Positions 27,201 to 40,000 of a DNA stretch of 64,000 nucleotides are shown here, piece by piece. The DNA lies in contig JAQFVV010000022.1 of assembly GCA_028023455.1 (NCBI GenBank), forward strand, positions 10,683,100 through 10,747,099, read 5' to 3'. The DNA is from Epiperipatus broadwayi (taxonomy: Eukaryota > Onychophora > Udeonychophora > Euonychophora > Peripatidae). How positions within the stretch are numbered: position 1 is the stretch's first letter; the number at the start of each line of letters is the position of its first letter. Below the pieces are notes generated by a model. It was not told where the DNA came from and did no database searches. It saw nothing but the letters and a program-made list of their open reading frames with translations. The position numbers were made by a program, and so were the translations under genes.

Positions 27201-28048
27201 GTTAAATAAGTCCACGTAAAAAGAGACCCAGGTGTATATCTAAACATTTATTCTTCAACCAACATATATGCATTAAATGTTCCTCCAAATAAACATATAA
27301 CAAAATTTAAAGTGAAACTGAACTATTGGTAAAGACAATGAAGTATTCAATATCCATAGTGTAGATGCATTTTAAACTCCATAATTCATTAGATTATCCA
27401 ATATCTATGTATGCTATTTAAGTCTGATTGAACCTGAAAAAATTTCAAATTATTATTCATGAGTTGTGTTATTTATGCCAGAAGATCTGTCAGTTATTTT
27501 GGGCTCAGTATGAGCAAATGTGAAAATAATATCTATGACTATCATCAGTTATCTATGACTAAAGTTGTAAGATTTCTAGAGACTTTCATTATTATTATAA
27601 AGTATTGTAATTTGGATAGGTATAACGTATTGTGTATCTGTACATACCAAATAATCAAATGATGTTCAGAAATTAATATTAAGTTTGAACAACAGAAATA
27701 GACAAATTGAACCACAAAGCTCAGGAGTTTCACATTCCATACAGGCACTATATTAATAATTAATTGTAATACTATTAAGTGATATTTCATATTACAGGTA
27801 TATACTTTCTTATATATAATACTTTAGTATTAATAAATAATTCAAGATATATTATTTAATATATTAAAGCATAATCTAAACTATTTTTTATATAGAATGT
27901 ATTAAATACATACATAAATGAAGCTTTTAACATGATTTAAGTATCACAGTATGAATGTTATGCCAAATGATTATGAATTGTTTTTGTTATCATATGTTTA
28001 TCAATCCAAAACGGTTTTTTTTTAAAGAATGGAAACTGTTTAAGAGTG

Positions 28049-28093
<45 letters not shown>

Positions 28094-31000
28094 TAATGCA
28101 AGGCTATGTTGATCTGTTGGTAAAATAAATGGATGTTTGTATTTCTAATAAATCAGTGGACAATTTGATAAATAAATGAACAGATTGTTTTTATATTTAA
28201 AAAAAAAAAAAGTTTTGTTGAATATATAAAGGAGTTTTTATGCGTGCTGCATTTTAATTCCAATAGAAATATTTTTTGCATGAAGTGAATTCAGCAAGAA
28301 TAGTTTATTTGCTAAGTTGATTCTGTTTTTCTATTTCATTACCTTCTTCTGCACAGTTTAACATGGTTAAAATATTATTTTGACTGTACCTAACAATACA
28401 AATAGCCCATTAGGGGAATGAAATACTACACTACTCCAAATGATGCCTTTTTTTTTTTTTTTGCATGCACAACTTTTAATTTAAATACTGAGGTGGGTGT
28501 CATTTATAAAGTTTAGTTATAAATAACACATTTTTGAGTATGTAATACCTAATTAAATAGTTTATTGCTAGGGAATTCCTAAAAGTTAATTGAAAATGAA
28601 AGCACCAACTGTGGGTCATTGGTCTTGAGATCCAGCGATGGCCACTCAGGCAAGGCATGTGTGTCTGAAATTAATCTCCTTTTGCTTAATAAATCTCTGA
28701 TACTTAAAAAAAAAAAAAATTGCAATTCCATCTAAATGCGATTCTAATTGTTTTTCTCATTTTGTGAGTTTGTAATCACAAAAGAGAAAAAATAATTGAG
28801 ATATTTAGTTAGAATTGCCACTTTTTTTTTTTTCTAGGTAGATATTAGATATTTATCAAAAAAGATAGTTGAGATAGGAGGAGTACAAAAACTATTGCAT
28901 ATTATGAAAATATGTAAAATCTAAAGAACTCTTGCTATAATGGTTAGTTTTGAAGTCTTTATAAAATAAAATTATCTGGCTATTCTTTTAAATTGATAGC
29001 AAATCAAGGATATAAAACTGCTTAAACACTCCCAACTAACCAACTGTTGCTTCTAGTGAGTAATCCTTCTTCACTGTTTCTTAATGGGGGCTTTGTAGAG
29101 AGGCCTTTAACTTCCACTGGGATTTCTAAACCGTTTTGTTATTTATTAGATACAACAGCCAAAAATATCTTGCATGGCATCAAATTATGATATATCAATC
29201 CATTATGTTAGTGATCTGACGTTTAAACCTAAGATAGGTGTGGAAGATTTTTTAAGATAGTTAAATATTTCCTAAGCAAGACACCTTGTTCAGCATTTAG
29301 TATTGGTTAGTAAATGGGTATGAAAGATCCGTAAGATGAGCATCATTTTACTAGTAATGGATTCATCAGACATCTGATCTCACTATTCACTTTTGTCTTT
29401 TTAAACATTTTTATCACAGCTCAAATATGCCGTAATTGTTGCATTATTATTATGAAAGCTGATAATATGAGGGTCATTGTGGTGTCATTGTCACAAACAG
29501 AAGCATGTGAGTGAAATTAGATTAGCAGCTTTCATTGAAAATCTTTTTTTATTTTTATAGTTTTCATGGTTATATGTTTGTAACTGAGAAATTGCATGTG
29601 CTTTTATAATTCTTTACACTTTATTAATTTTACAGACAAGTAATATGTGACATTTACATGATAATTAGTATATTTTGTCAGTCTTATCTAGGTCCTCTTT
29701 ATGCTTTTATTTTATTCTCCACATTTTTTGAAAATTTTATTATCATTAATCATTTAAACCAGTATAGTACCCAGTTGTCATAAGCTTTTCATGCCGACAG
29801 CTACATTTTGTCAGTAATTGTTTAATCTTAATTTTAGCCCTATAAACATTTTTCCATATTTGCTGAGATATTTTGTTGGATAAATTGATTTGTTCTTTCT
29901 TTCTTTCTATATACTCTGCCATTATAGAGATAATAACAATTGGAAAAGTAAAAATTATTAGTAGAATGCATGAATTTTTAAAAAAATTTTTAAACAGAAG
30001 ATAGCTAATGGAGCATGGGATGATAAACAGCATAACAATCTTATGTGAAAATTATGGCGTAATATACTATGCATATATATGATATCATCACATTCCTTAT
30101 GTTTAGACAAATTAATAAAAGGCTGCAATTTATTGTTAAGATAACATTACAATTATTAAGCCTTGACAACAGAAGTGCTAATATTCTATTAGTTTGTTTA
30201 ATTATGATGGCTGCGAGGATGTATTTTATATTTACAATCAGCTGTTGACACTTATTATTTAGTGTGTATATCTATCTATATATAGCATACATTAGTATTA
30301 TATGATTAAGTTTTAAATCTAGCAAAATAAAATAGTTGAGTTTTTTTTTTTTTTAAATAATAACAATAGTTTGCAGATTATACCCAAATTTTTGAATTTA
30401 AATTTTAGCATATTAAATAGTGGCTAAAATTTATTTAGTAAATAAAACTTTATATATCGTTCATATTTTTTAATTCATAATTCTTGTATTTATATATTTG
30501 TAGCTCCACCTGTTGGGTGAGGATTCTCGTTACCATGACAATATCACTACAAATGCAAGCACCATGTCAGCTATTTTGTACAACTTGACTACGGGCATGC
30601 TGTACCAAATAAAAATTGCTGCCCTGACTGGGCGCGGCGTCGGTGTATTCAACACCCCTATACCTATTCGACTAGGTGAGTATCCAATCTCTACTAGAAT
30701 ATCATTGCTGTAAACTGCAATTATTTTATAACTTTTTCTATTTTTAATTTTTAGTCTTATAATTTATTACATATACTCACAATTTTTTATAATATTTCTT
30801 TTATTGGTATCATTATAATATGCAGTCACATGTTTATTTTTTAATTGGATTATAAAATAAATTGTTCTAAAATATGGTTTCTTTTTTTATGTCTAGATGA
30901 AAGTTTACTGAAAGATGATGATTCGTTATCTCAACGATTGCAGGATATCGTCAAAGAACCTTGGTTTATTGGGACACTAGGGGGCATTTTGTTCCTTCTA

Positions 31001-34000
31001 TTGTTCATCTTTTGCCTGATGTTGTACATTAGAAGACGCAAGGCACACAAGAAGTCCATAAATGGACACCTAAATGTCCCAGTACACAAAACAGGCAGCA
31101 TGACACGAGCTAATATTAATGCTCGGGATGCCTTGTGGATAGACCACGGTTGGCGCCCTCAAGAAAATGAAAGCAAAGAAAATAACTTGAAAGATAATAA
31201 CATGCTTAATAAACTTGACTGTCCTTCTAATGATCTAAACTGTACAAGGTCAGTTTATTGTATTTATTTTCAAAATAGCAATTATTTTTCTTAGATAATG
31301 AATTTATTATGCTGGTTTGCCTAAATGAAATTAGACTTCTTATTTATTATAACGATATACTTTTCAAATAAATTCTATTTTATTTTGTATTTTAGTGCAC
31401 CAGATTATGCAGAGGTAGATACCAGGAATATGAAAACTTTCTACAAAAAAGATACTTCACCAGCGCCATACGCAACCACAACTCTGGTTTCTAGCATTCA
31501 AAAAAAATTGAACCGACCCGTAAGTAAATGTTGAATTTTTTATTTGTTTTAATAATGAGACATTTTGCAGAGTCCTTGGGAAGCTTTTATTTCTATGAAT
31601 TAGTTTGTAATTTAGCAAGAATTGCTAGCATAACTAATAATGTCCAGTCAAGCATTGATGGTCAAGAGGTCAGTAGAGCTGCCTTACAAGCAGTTGTCCT
31701 GGGTTAGCGGGTTCTCTTCCTGGCCGATGCTATGACACATGAAAAAAAAAAACTAATAGTGTCCAGTTTGTGAATGAATTTAATCATCGCCATCAGTTAA
31801 AAGTAATATATACATACTCATAGTTGCAGCGTGCTATTCAGGTATATTGTGATATGTATTAAAAGATCAGTGAATTCTTGTAATTTTTAAAGTAAATAGG
31901 AAGTCATGAAAGTCACTTGCGAGAGGTGAAAAAATAATATAATTAGTTTTTTTAGTTAAATGATAATCAATAGTTTGTTTTCTAAAACTTTGATAAATAA
32001 GTTGTTTTCATATCTTTTTTTATTTTGTTCTTAGAAAGATTTACATTCTAGCAAACTTTCAATTACGAATAGGTGTTGATAAATAATTTTTAATTCAAGG
32101 CATTATAGAATTTCACCAGGTGCAGACTCTTTCCAGGTTATCCTCACCTGTATGTTAATACACGAATACACGGAAAAATTTGTATAGATCATAAAAGTTT
32201 GTATATTTATATCTGTTAACAGTTTGGTGGATTTGTATATAACTGCTATATATAATCCAAATGTTTTATTGCTCTGGAATTTATAAATTTGAGTACCAGA
32301 AGTGACAGAGATCGGCCACAATCTACAGACCTTGACTCCAGAATCTGCATGACACCCCGCTACTGCACCAAACCATACAGTTAATAATTGATTAAGTATA
32401 TTAAGTCTCTAACTAATTTTACATGTTTCTTATGGTGTGGATAACGTACGTAGTTTCAATTAATTTGAGAATATAAATCTCACTCACAATGGAAAATGGC
32501 CTGGCATACATATTAAATAAACAAATTCACAAATATGTATTAAACAAGGGATACAACTGATGTGTACAGGAGCCAGATTTGACCTAAGTCAGCTATATAC
32601 TCATTAAATTATTTTAGAAATAATACACAAGAAATTTTAAAACTTAACAACGAGTGTATTCTGAATATATAATATTAGTAAATTGTTAGTGTTTCAACTA
32701 GTGGTTTGCTGGTTGAATTCCATAAATTAAATCAGTCTCAATCATGCACACACAGTTTTTTATAGTACTGAACTATAATACTGCATTTTTCTTATTTCAG
32801 TAATTTATTTTATACTGTTATTTCTTTTTCATTTACTTTTCACTATTATGCACTCTTCAACATATTGCACTGCTCACCCACTGCTGCTTTGCAAGCTCTG
32901 TACTGCTCACACACATATTGTGCACTATACAGCCCTATCAAGGTTTCTAGATAGTTTTGTTTTATATGACTTAATTTGCCTTGTTAGATCTTTGCAAATT
33001 AGTATATTTACATTATTTTCACATTTGCATAATTTTAATTATTATCCGCACTAATTTTATCTGAAGTCAATTGTCTTTTAATATTGACTAATTTTGTAAG
33101 CACACACCCATGCAATTTTATTTATTCTTTATATATTAGTGCTTATAGTTTCTAGTCAAATATAACAGCTTCTAAATCTTCTGCTGAATCAAATATAATG
33201 ATAATGATTTCTAATTTTGTAAAATGAAATTAAAGATCAGCCTTTCAAGCTAATTGTGCATGCGTCTTTTGCGAGTGTTAAATAATAAATGAATACTTCC
33301 CTCTACAATACAATTGTACACATAACGTCATATAAAAATAAATGCTTATTTACTTATAATTAAGTTTCAGTTAGAGTGATGTTTAGTAAATTCTAGACAA
33401 TTTCACCGACGTCATTCATCCAAACATCGTAAATAGTAATTTAAAGTGAGAATTCTACTCTCACGCTTTCCTCAACAGTACTTCAGATTTGCTCATATAA
33501 AAGAATTTGAGTCGTAGGAATAAGAGGATTCCTTTTATTCCTGCATAAATACTATATCTTGTATTGTAGAGGGAAGTATTCATTTATTATTTAACACTCG
33601 CAAAAGACGCATGCACAATTAGCTTGAAAGGCTGATCTTTGAATGTAATACAATTGTACACATAGCGTCATATAAAAATAAATGCTTATTTACTTAAAAT
33701 GAAATTAAGAGAAATAAAAATTTTACGAATAAACTTGTTTCAAATAAAAATTTTATATTTATGTACTTAAATATATTTTATTCATGTTACATTTAAAGGT
33801 GAAACATATCTTCTTCTTTTTTTTTTTTTGATAAAGAAGCACTCACAGTTATTTTGAAGGTGGACACAAATGACCTAAGATCAACACTTATTTAATTCAT
33901 AAATATAATATTTTCTATGCTTATAAAATACAGACTAGGTATTGTGATGAGATTCCTGTTTTGAGACAAAATATTGTATAGTGACACTATTGGTATTGAT

Positions 34001-37000
34001 ATGGATGTTTGATTATTTATTCATATAGATACTTACGTGTCAGTTTGATTAACCAACTTTGTTGAATTAGTATTGTCACCTATCTTTTACAATCTTAATA
34101 TTAGATTATCTTCTGATGAAATTTTTTTGAAGAATATACTTTTAGATTGAAACCAGATTATATTAAAAATAAGTTTATTTATATAACAAATTAGGAATAT
34201 ATACAGAAGTAAGCAAATAGTGTGTAAAGGTTTTCTATAATACTACTATTAATCTATTTTTATATAGAAACAACATAATCTAAAATATACATTGTCATGA
34301 ACTGTTAGCATAATACACCTAGATCTTATCATATTAGGCATATTGTTCGATTTATAATGACCCATTGGCTGTCAGAAAAGCCATCACATTTGGCATTAAT
34401 TTATAGATAAATGGAATTAATAATTGATTACTAGTTTATTATTTCAGAGCATTAAAGTAAAATCCATTTTTTACATAATAATAACTGAGACTCATCCAGA
34501 TTATTATGCTGCAAGAAATTACAGTGCAGATTATGACAGTATAATGCTTAAGTTGTTACAGTTAAATAATTCTGCGATAGTAAGAGCCCCTGTGCTAAAG
34601 CTGTTCACATATTTTTTTGAAAATTATTTTAGTTCACCACAATATAGATTCCACTAATAGCTAAAAAGTTTTATAGAATGTTCTTCTAGTGGAATAGTTA
34701 ATTAGAGTGCCCAAATCATGCTAGTTTTAAAAGAATGACAGCCATTCTAATCTTTCCTTTGTTGTAAATAGCTAAAAAAGATGCAGAATTGTCAGTTTTT
34801 TACTTCATAATACTAGAATATAAGATACAATAGTTCAAGGTATGATTAATTAGTATCATCCTGACTACTATATTATCAAAGGTTTTATTTAAATAATCAT
34901 ACTTTTAGTCGTTGTAGATTATATTAGTACAAAAACAAGCTAGAGATACGCTCAATACTTATGTTCTTCAAAGAAGGTTAAAAATATCACCCATTCCTTG
35001 GGATTAGTTGCTTAGAGATAAGATACTACTCCATGTTTGAATTGTAGTTCATTCTAAGTAAATAATTACTATAAAAGTATATTTCCCAAATTTTTTATTA
35101 CTAATGCATCAAAAGTATCTCCATATGTTAATGAGATTCATTAAGATTTTGCACATGAATAAAGAGTGTTAATAAATGGCACTGGTAAATTTTGAATTCT
35201 GAGAAATCTTTTAAATGATATCACATTGGTATGCTCATATTTGGAATGAATGAGATCAAGATGATTGTGCTGATGAGATTTGTAACATTTTAAATAAAAA
35301 ATGGAAAAACTGCTCATAACTCTTTCCACCCAGCAATTGGCAAGCCTCATTGTATTAACGGGAGTGGTGGGTAGCGGTTGGAGTGAGCTTTGTCCAGCAT
35401 AGGCTACTTGAAGATTGTTTAATTTTTTTGCTGTGTACTATTAGCTTCTTGGTATTGTAATGCTTTGATTTGTATTTCATAGTCTTAAAAAATAATAATC
35501 AAAATGATAATGTACAAGTTTAATGCCTGTGAGATGTTTGTCAATAATGAAAAATGCATCCTGATGAAGAATACAACTTGTGCATCCACAGATCTCTATG
35601 ATTCAATAAAATTATAGTGAAAATAAGTAATGTTTAATAAAAAATGGAAATCATGTTTCTGTATGTAATTTAATCAGATAAATGTACATTACTAAATACA
35701 TTCTGGAATTTTCAATGTGACAGAACCCTCTGAATAAAGTAATGTATTGAATGTTATTTTTTCCAGAATGTGGTGGGGGATCGAGGCTTCATTCCCATTA
35801 GTCAGAGAAAAGACAGCAAGTGTAGCGGCTCAGATGACAGCTGTATGAAGCCTGATATCAGCAGCGATACAAATACAGATAACAGCCGAGCCAATACAGG
35901 TAAATGGGCTCCATTAATATTTGCTTTTTGTTGAAAATAAGTCTTACATTTAAAAATGAATTTATCAATTTTTTTTCCTTATTTCATTTTTATAGCGTGT
36001 TCGTTTATTCCAGAAGCTTGTATGGACCAATCAGATGCTGAGAAGGTGGCGAGCCCAATGAGTGATGCCAGTAGTATGACAACAGGTAAGAATGTATTTA
36101 CTTTATTTGTTTTTATATAAAACAATAGCTGAGTATAATTTAAATAATGTTAAAAAAAGACCAGTAGTACATCAGAGATATAGGGAAAAATATACTAGGA
36201 AAAAAAATTTTTTTTTGCCTTTTTTTTATAAAATGATTGTTTTTAAATTCTTTCAAAAGAAGTCAAAAAGCAAATTATGAAAAATGATTAATTTCATTCT
36301 ATTTGACAGTTTTCAATTTTAAAAACATTATTATGCATATATTTAATTCAATATACCAAAAATAGTCTATGTTCTTTATCATTTCTTTTACCATAGCCAA
36401 ATTTACTTACAACACTTTCATCTTTCATTTGTTTACCAATTGTAGCATTAAAGTCTCCTATAAGAATTTTAAAATTATGAATTTTTTTTTTTTTTGAAAA
36501 AAATGTTAAAAGGAAATGGGCATGAAAATATCCAAATGAAGGTACAGCAGAATTGGATTATATTTTGACTAAAAGAAATACATATTCCAAGATTGAAATG
36601 TTCTTAATATTCAACAAAGGAAGTGATCATCGAGTAGTAAGATGTAAGATATGTGTTAATGCAAAACTAAAGACAAACATTATTAAGAAAAACAATATTT
36701 ACAGTTGATATTCCTAATCTTGAGAAACATTCTTATGAATATAAATTAGAACTGGAAATCAGTTTCAATTATTAGTAGATTTAACATGATTTAGATTTGA
36801 ATGAAATTAATACGAAAATAACTGATACACTTTTAAAAACTACAACAAAGATAGCTAGTAGAAAAAAGCAGCAATTGACCAATAAAATTTATATTGAGAC
36901 TAGAGAATTTATAAAGAAAAGAAGAAATATGAAGATATATAAAAATGATGCATTAAGAAGGATTGAATATCTCAAATTTTGTAAAATAGTATGAAAAAGA

Positions 37001-40000
37001 GTAGATAATGATATAAGAAAGTATAATTATGAACTAGCAAGAAAAGTTGTAGAAGAGAATAAAAGTCTCAAGAGTGTAAAACAATATTTTGATATTGATG
37101 GGAAACTTATATCTGCAATAAGAAAAAAAATGGAACTATTACTAAAAAGAGAAATGACATCATGAAATGGGTAGAAGAGTTCTATTAAGAATTATATAAT
37201 AATAAAGAACAAGTATCTCTTACATCTATTATATTTTCTGAATTGCCCAGGATTTTAAATGAAAAAGTGAAATATGCAATTAAATTTATGAAGAAAGGAA
37301 AAGCTCCAGGTAATGATGGAATTATAATCGATATATTAAAAAAGAAACAGGTGAAGAAATAGAAAAATTTGGGGGAAAGTTATATACCAAATATCTAAAT
37401 GATAAAGATATACCAGATATTTGGAAGAATGCAGTATTAATATTAATATTTAAAAAGGGTGATAAAGAAAATATTAGAAATTACAGAACTATCAGCGTTT
37501 TATCAGTTTTATACAAAAGTTTTACCAAGATAATTACAAGACTCGTCTACAGAAAACATTGGATTTCAATCCACGAAAAGAACAAGCTGGATGCGTTGCC
37601 ATTATGCTTTGGATTTGTAGATTACGAAAAGGTATTTGATTCTATAAACATTTCTTCAGTGATTAAAGCATTGGATCAAGGTATAGACCCAGTATATTGT
37701 CATATTCTGAATAATATTTATAAAAATGCAACAGCAACAATTAGATTACATAATGACATTAGGAAGGTTAATATTAGGAAAATTGTAAGACAGGGTGACT
37801 CCATATCTCCAAAACCTTTTACAGCAATGCTGCAAGAAGTATTTTGTGGATTAAAATGAGAAGCTAAAGGAGTAAAAGTAAATGGAGATTATTTAAGTCA
37901 TTTAGATTTTGTAGATGGTGTAGTTGTTTTTGTTAATAATTCTTTAGAGCTTCAGGAAATGTTACAAAAGATATCAAATGAAAGTAAGAAAGTAGGACTA
38001 AAGGTAAATGTTAAAAAGACTAAAGTAATGTTCAGTGGATTTCCTCAAAAGATGAAAATAAAGATTGATTATGATGAGTTAGAAGAAGTTAACAATTACA
38101 AATATCTTGGTCAGAATATTACTACAGATGGAAACATAATGGATGAAATTAATCATAGAATTAAACTTGATTGGAGTGCTTTTGGTAGAAATAACTTAAT
38201 ATTAAAAGAACATATGCCTATGTGTTTGAAAAGGAAAGTTTTTAATAAATATGTTTTACCACTTTTTACTTATGGATCTGAGACTTAGTCATTTAATAGA
38301 AGAGCAATACAGAGACTACAGACCACTCGAAGAAGTATGGAGAGACGCATGTTAAGAGTAACAAGAAAAGATGGAAAATGCAATATTTGAGCAAGAAAAC
38401 AAATAGATGTTACTGACATCGTTGAAAGAATTAAAAGTCTGAAATGGAGTTGGGCTGGACATATTGCTAGAAGAGATGATAATAGATGGGACAATTGAAA
38501 TCTTAAATGGGAATCCAAGAAGTATGTAAAAGACCCCGAAAGAGATCACATGTGAGATGGATGGATGAAATAAGGTGTTCCGGAGTAATGTGGAGAAGAG
38601 AGGCTAGAGATCGGAGAAGATAGATTGAACTTGGAGAGAGATTCATCTTGCAGTGGACTGATAATGACAATGATGATGATGCCAAAACAAAGGATTATTT
38701 GATTTTTTTTAGCTCACACTAGTGTGCACAGAATAGTAAAAATAGAATTAAATTCTTGAATTCAAGTAATATCATTAGATACTGGATGGCAGTACATAAT
38801 TCAACAAGTAGTTTCTTGACTTATTTTATAAAAAAACGCGATCTCTGCCATAAACAGGGAAAAGGCTTTAGTCGACTTAAAACTGGTCAAAGTTGTTATC
38901 CCACTGCCATCTAATGTTTTTTGGCTTTCTTAATTTTTTTTTTGCTGTTGAACAGAAAACAATAGATTTCTACTGCTTAATAAAATTTTATTTATTTTTT
39001 ATTCATTTGTTTATCCTATTGAAATATTTATATTAGCATTTTTTCTGGTTTTGGAGTCAATGTATCACTCATTTCTAATTTAGGCAATTTCTTCACTCCA
39101 CTGAGATGAGTTGCATGTGAAAAGGTACATATTTTAAAGTTTCTCTATTTATCAGGAGCAGTAAAATGTGGTTGTCAATTTAGAAAAGGTCTTTAACGAA
39201 GATAGAGAGGAATGCATATTGTATGTCCAGAATCCAAAGATTTTGAATCTATGATCAACACTCCAATTCTAATGATAAAAAGAAAGACTAAGAATTTAAA
39301 AACAAAATAAAAAAAGTCAGAGTCAGAATTTCTGGATGTATAATAAAAAGATGGAATTATTTTTGTATAAATATAAAATCCTAATGCATAATTAGTGCAG
39401 AAGGGTGATATGGCATCTGGCCTCTACTAACCTCAGTGACTAAAGACACTAAAGTAAAAATAAATAAATAGCGAATATGAGAAGAACAATGGTAATTAAT
39501 AAAATGTTGATAATTATTAGTGAGCTAAGTTATTCAATTCCAGCAACATGCAAGCCAATTTTCAAAAATCTTAAAGCAGACTTGAAACCTATTTTATACA
39601 CATTGCAAGTATACTGCAGTTAGAAGTGATCACAAACCAATTTGAGAGCCTTATATTGGGTGTCACAACTTACAACTCAAATGTCTAAATTATATGTGTA
39701 TGCGAGCACACCATTAATGTAAAGCAAGACATTATGTATTCATATAATTATATTTTGATTTACATGTAAAAAAAAACTGTCCGCAGTCACAATATTGACT
39801 GCATCCACTTCAGATAAATACATTAATGATTAATTATTTATTAAACTAGAGATTATCACTATATATTATAATATCTGATTAAATAAATGGATTAACAATA
39901 ATCATTAATGCATTTATCTGAAATGATTAATGTCAAGACTGTGAGTGCAAAAAGTTTGACACTTGTAAATTAAAATATAATAATGTATTTATAATCATAA

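Larger units (their letters stand above)
22097..30503 (+). other. Robo intron, 8.4 kb
   Basis: It contains a LINE end, foldback family 1 (25346-25751), a pogo-like element (26047-27234) and a GT microsatellite. 22100-23060, 23330-25330, 27240-28040 and 28100-30500 show no recognised gene. A poly(A)-ended stretch near 28590-28720 and another near 22430-22550 may be old SINEs, but no repeat partner was found. Open frames at 23549, 24230, 27459, 27545 and 29746 have no exon borders or known motifs. Confidence 0.7.
31520..35766 (+). other. Robo intron, 4.2 kb
   Basis: It holds a SINE (31649-31750), a family G copy, a composite foldback (33234-33695) and the possible cassette exon at 34448-34579. 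31770-32280, 32400-33220, 33710-34440 and 34600-35760 show nothing recognised. The open frame at 32848-33054 (tandem HSS/AHTH-like words) has no exon borders. Confidence 0.7.

Noticed and set aside
33233-33698. LTR retrotransposon from the 50 bp direct repeat
   Set aside because: Too short, no coding or primer-binding site, and the 80 bp inverted arms are inconsistent with LTRs.
35555-35600. CTGATGA at 35564 as another hammerhead
   Set aside because: No GAAA at the right distance and no stem II.
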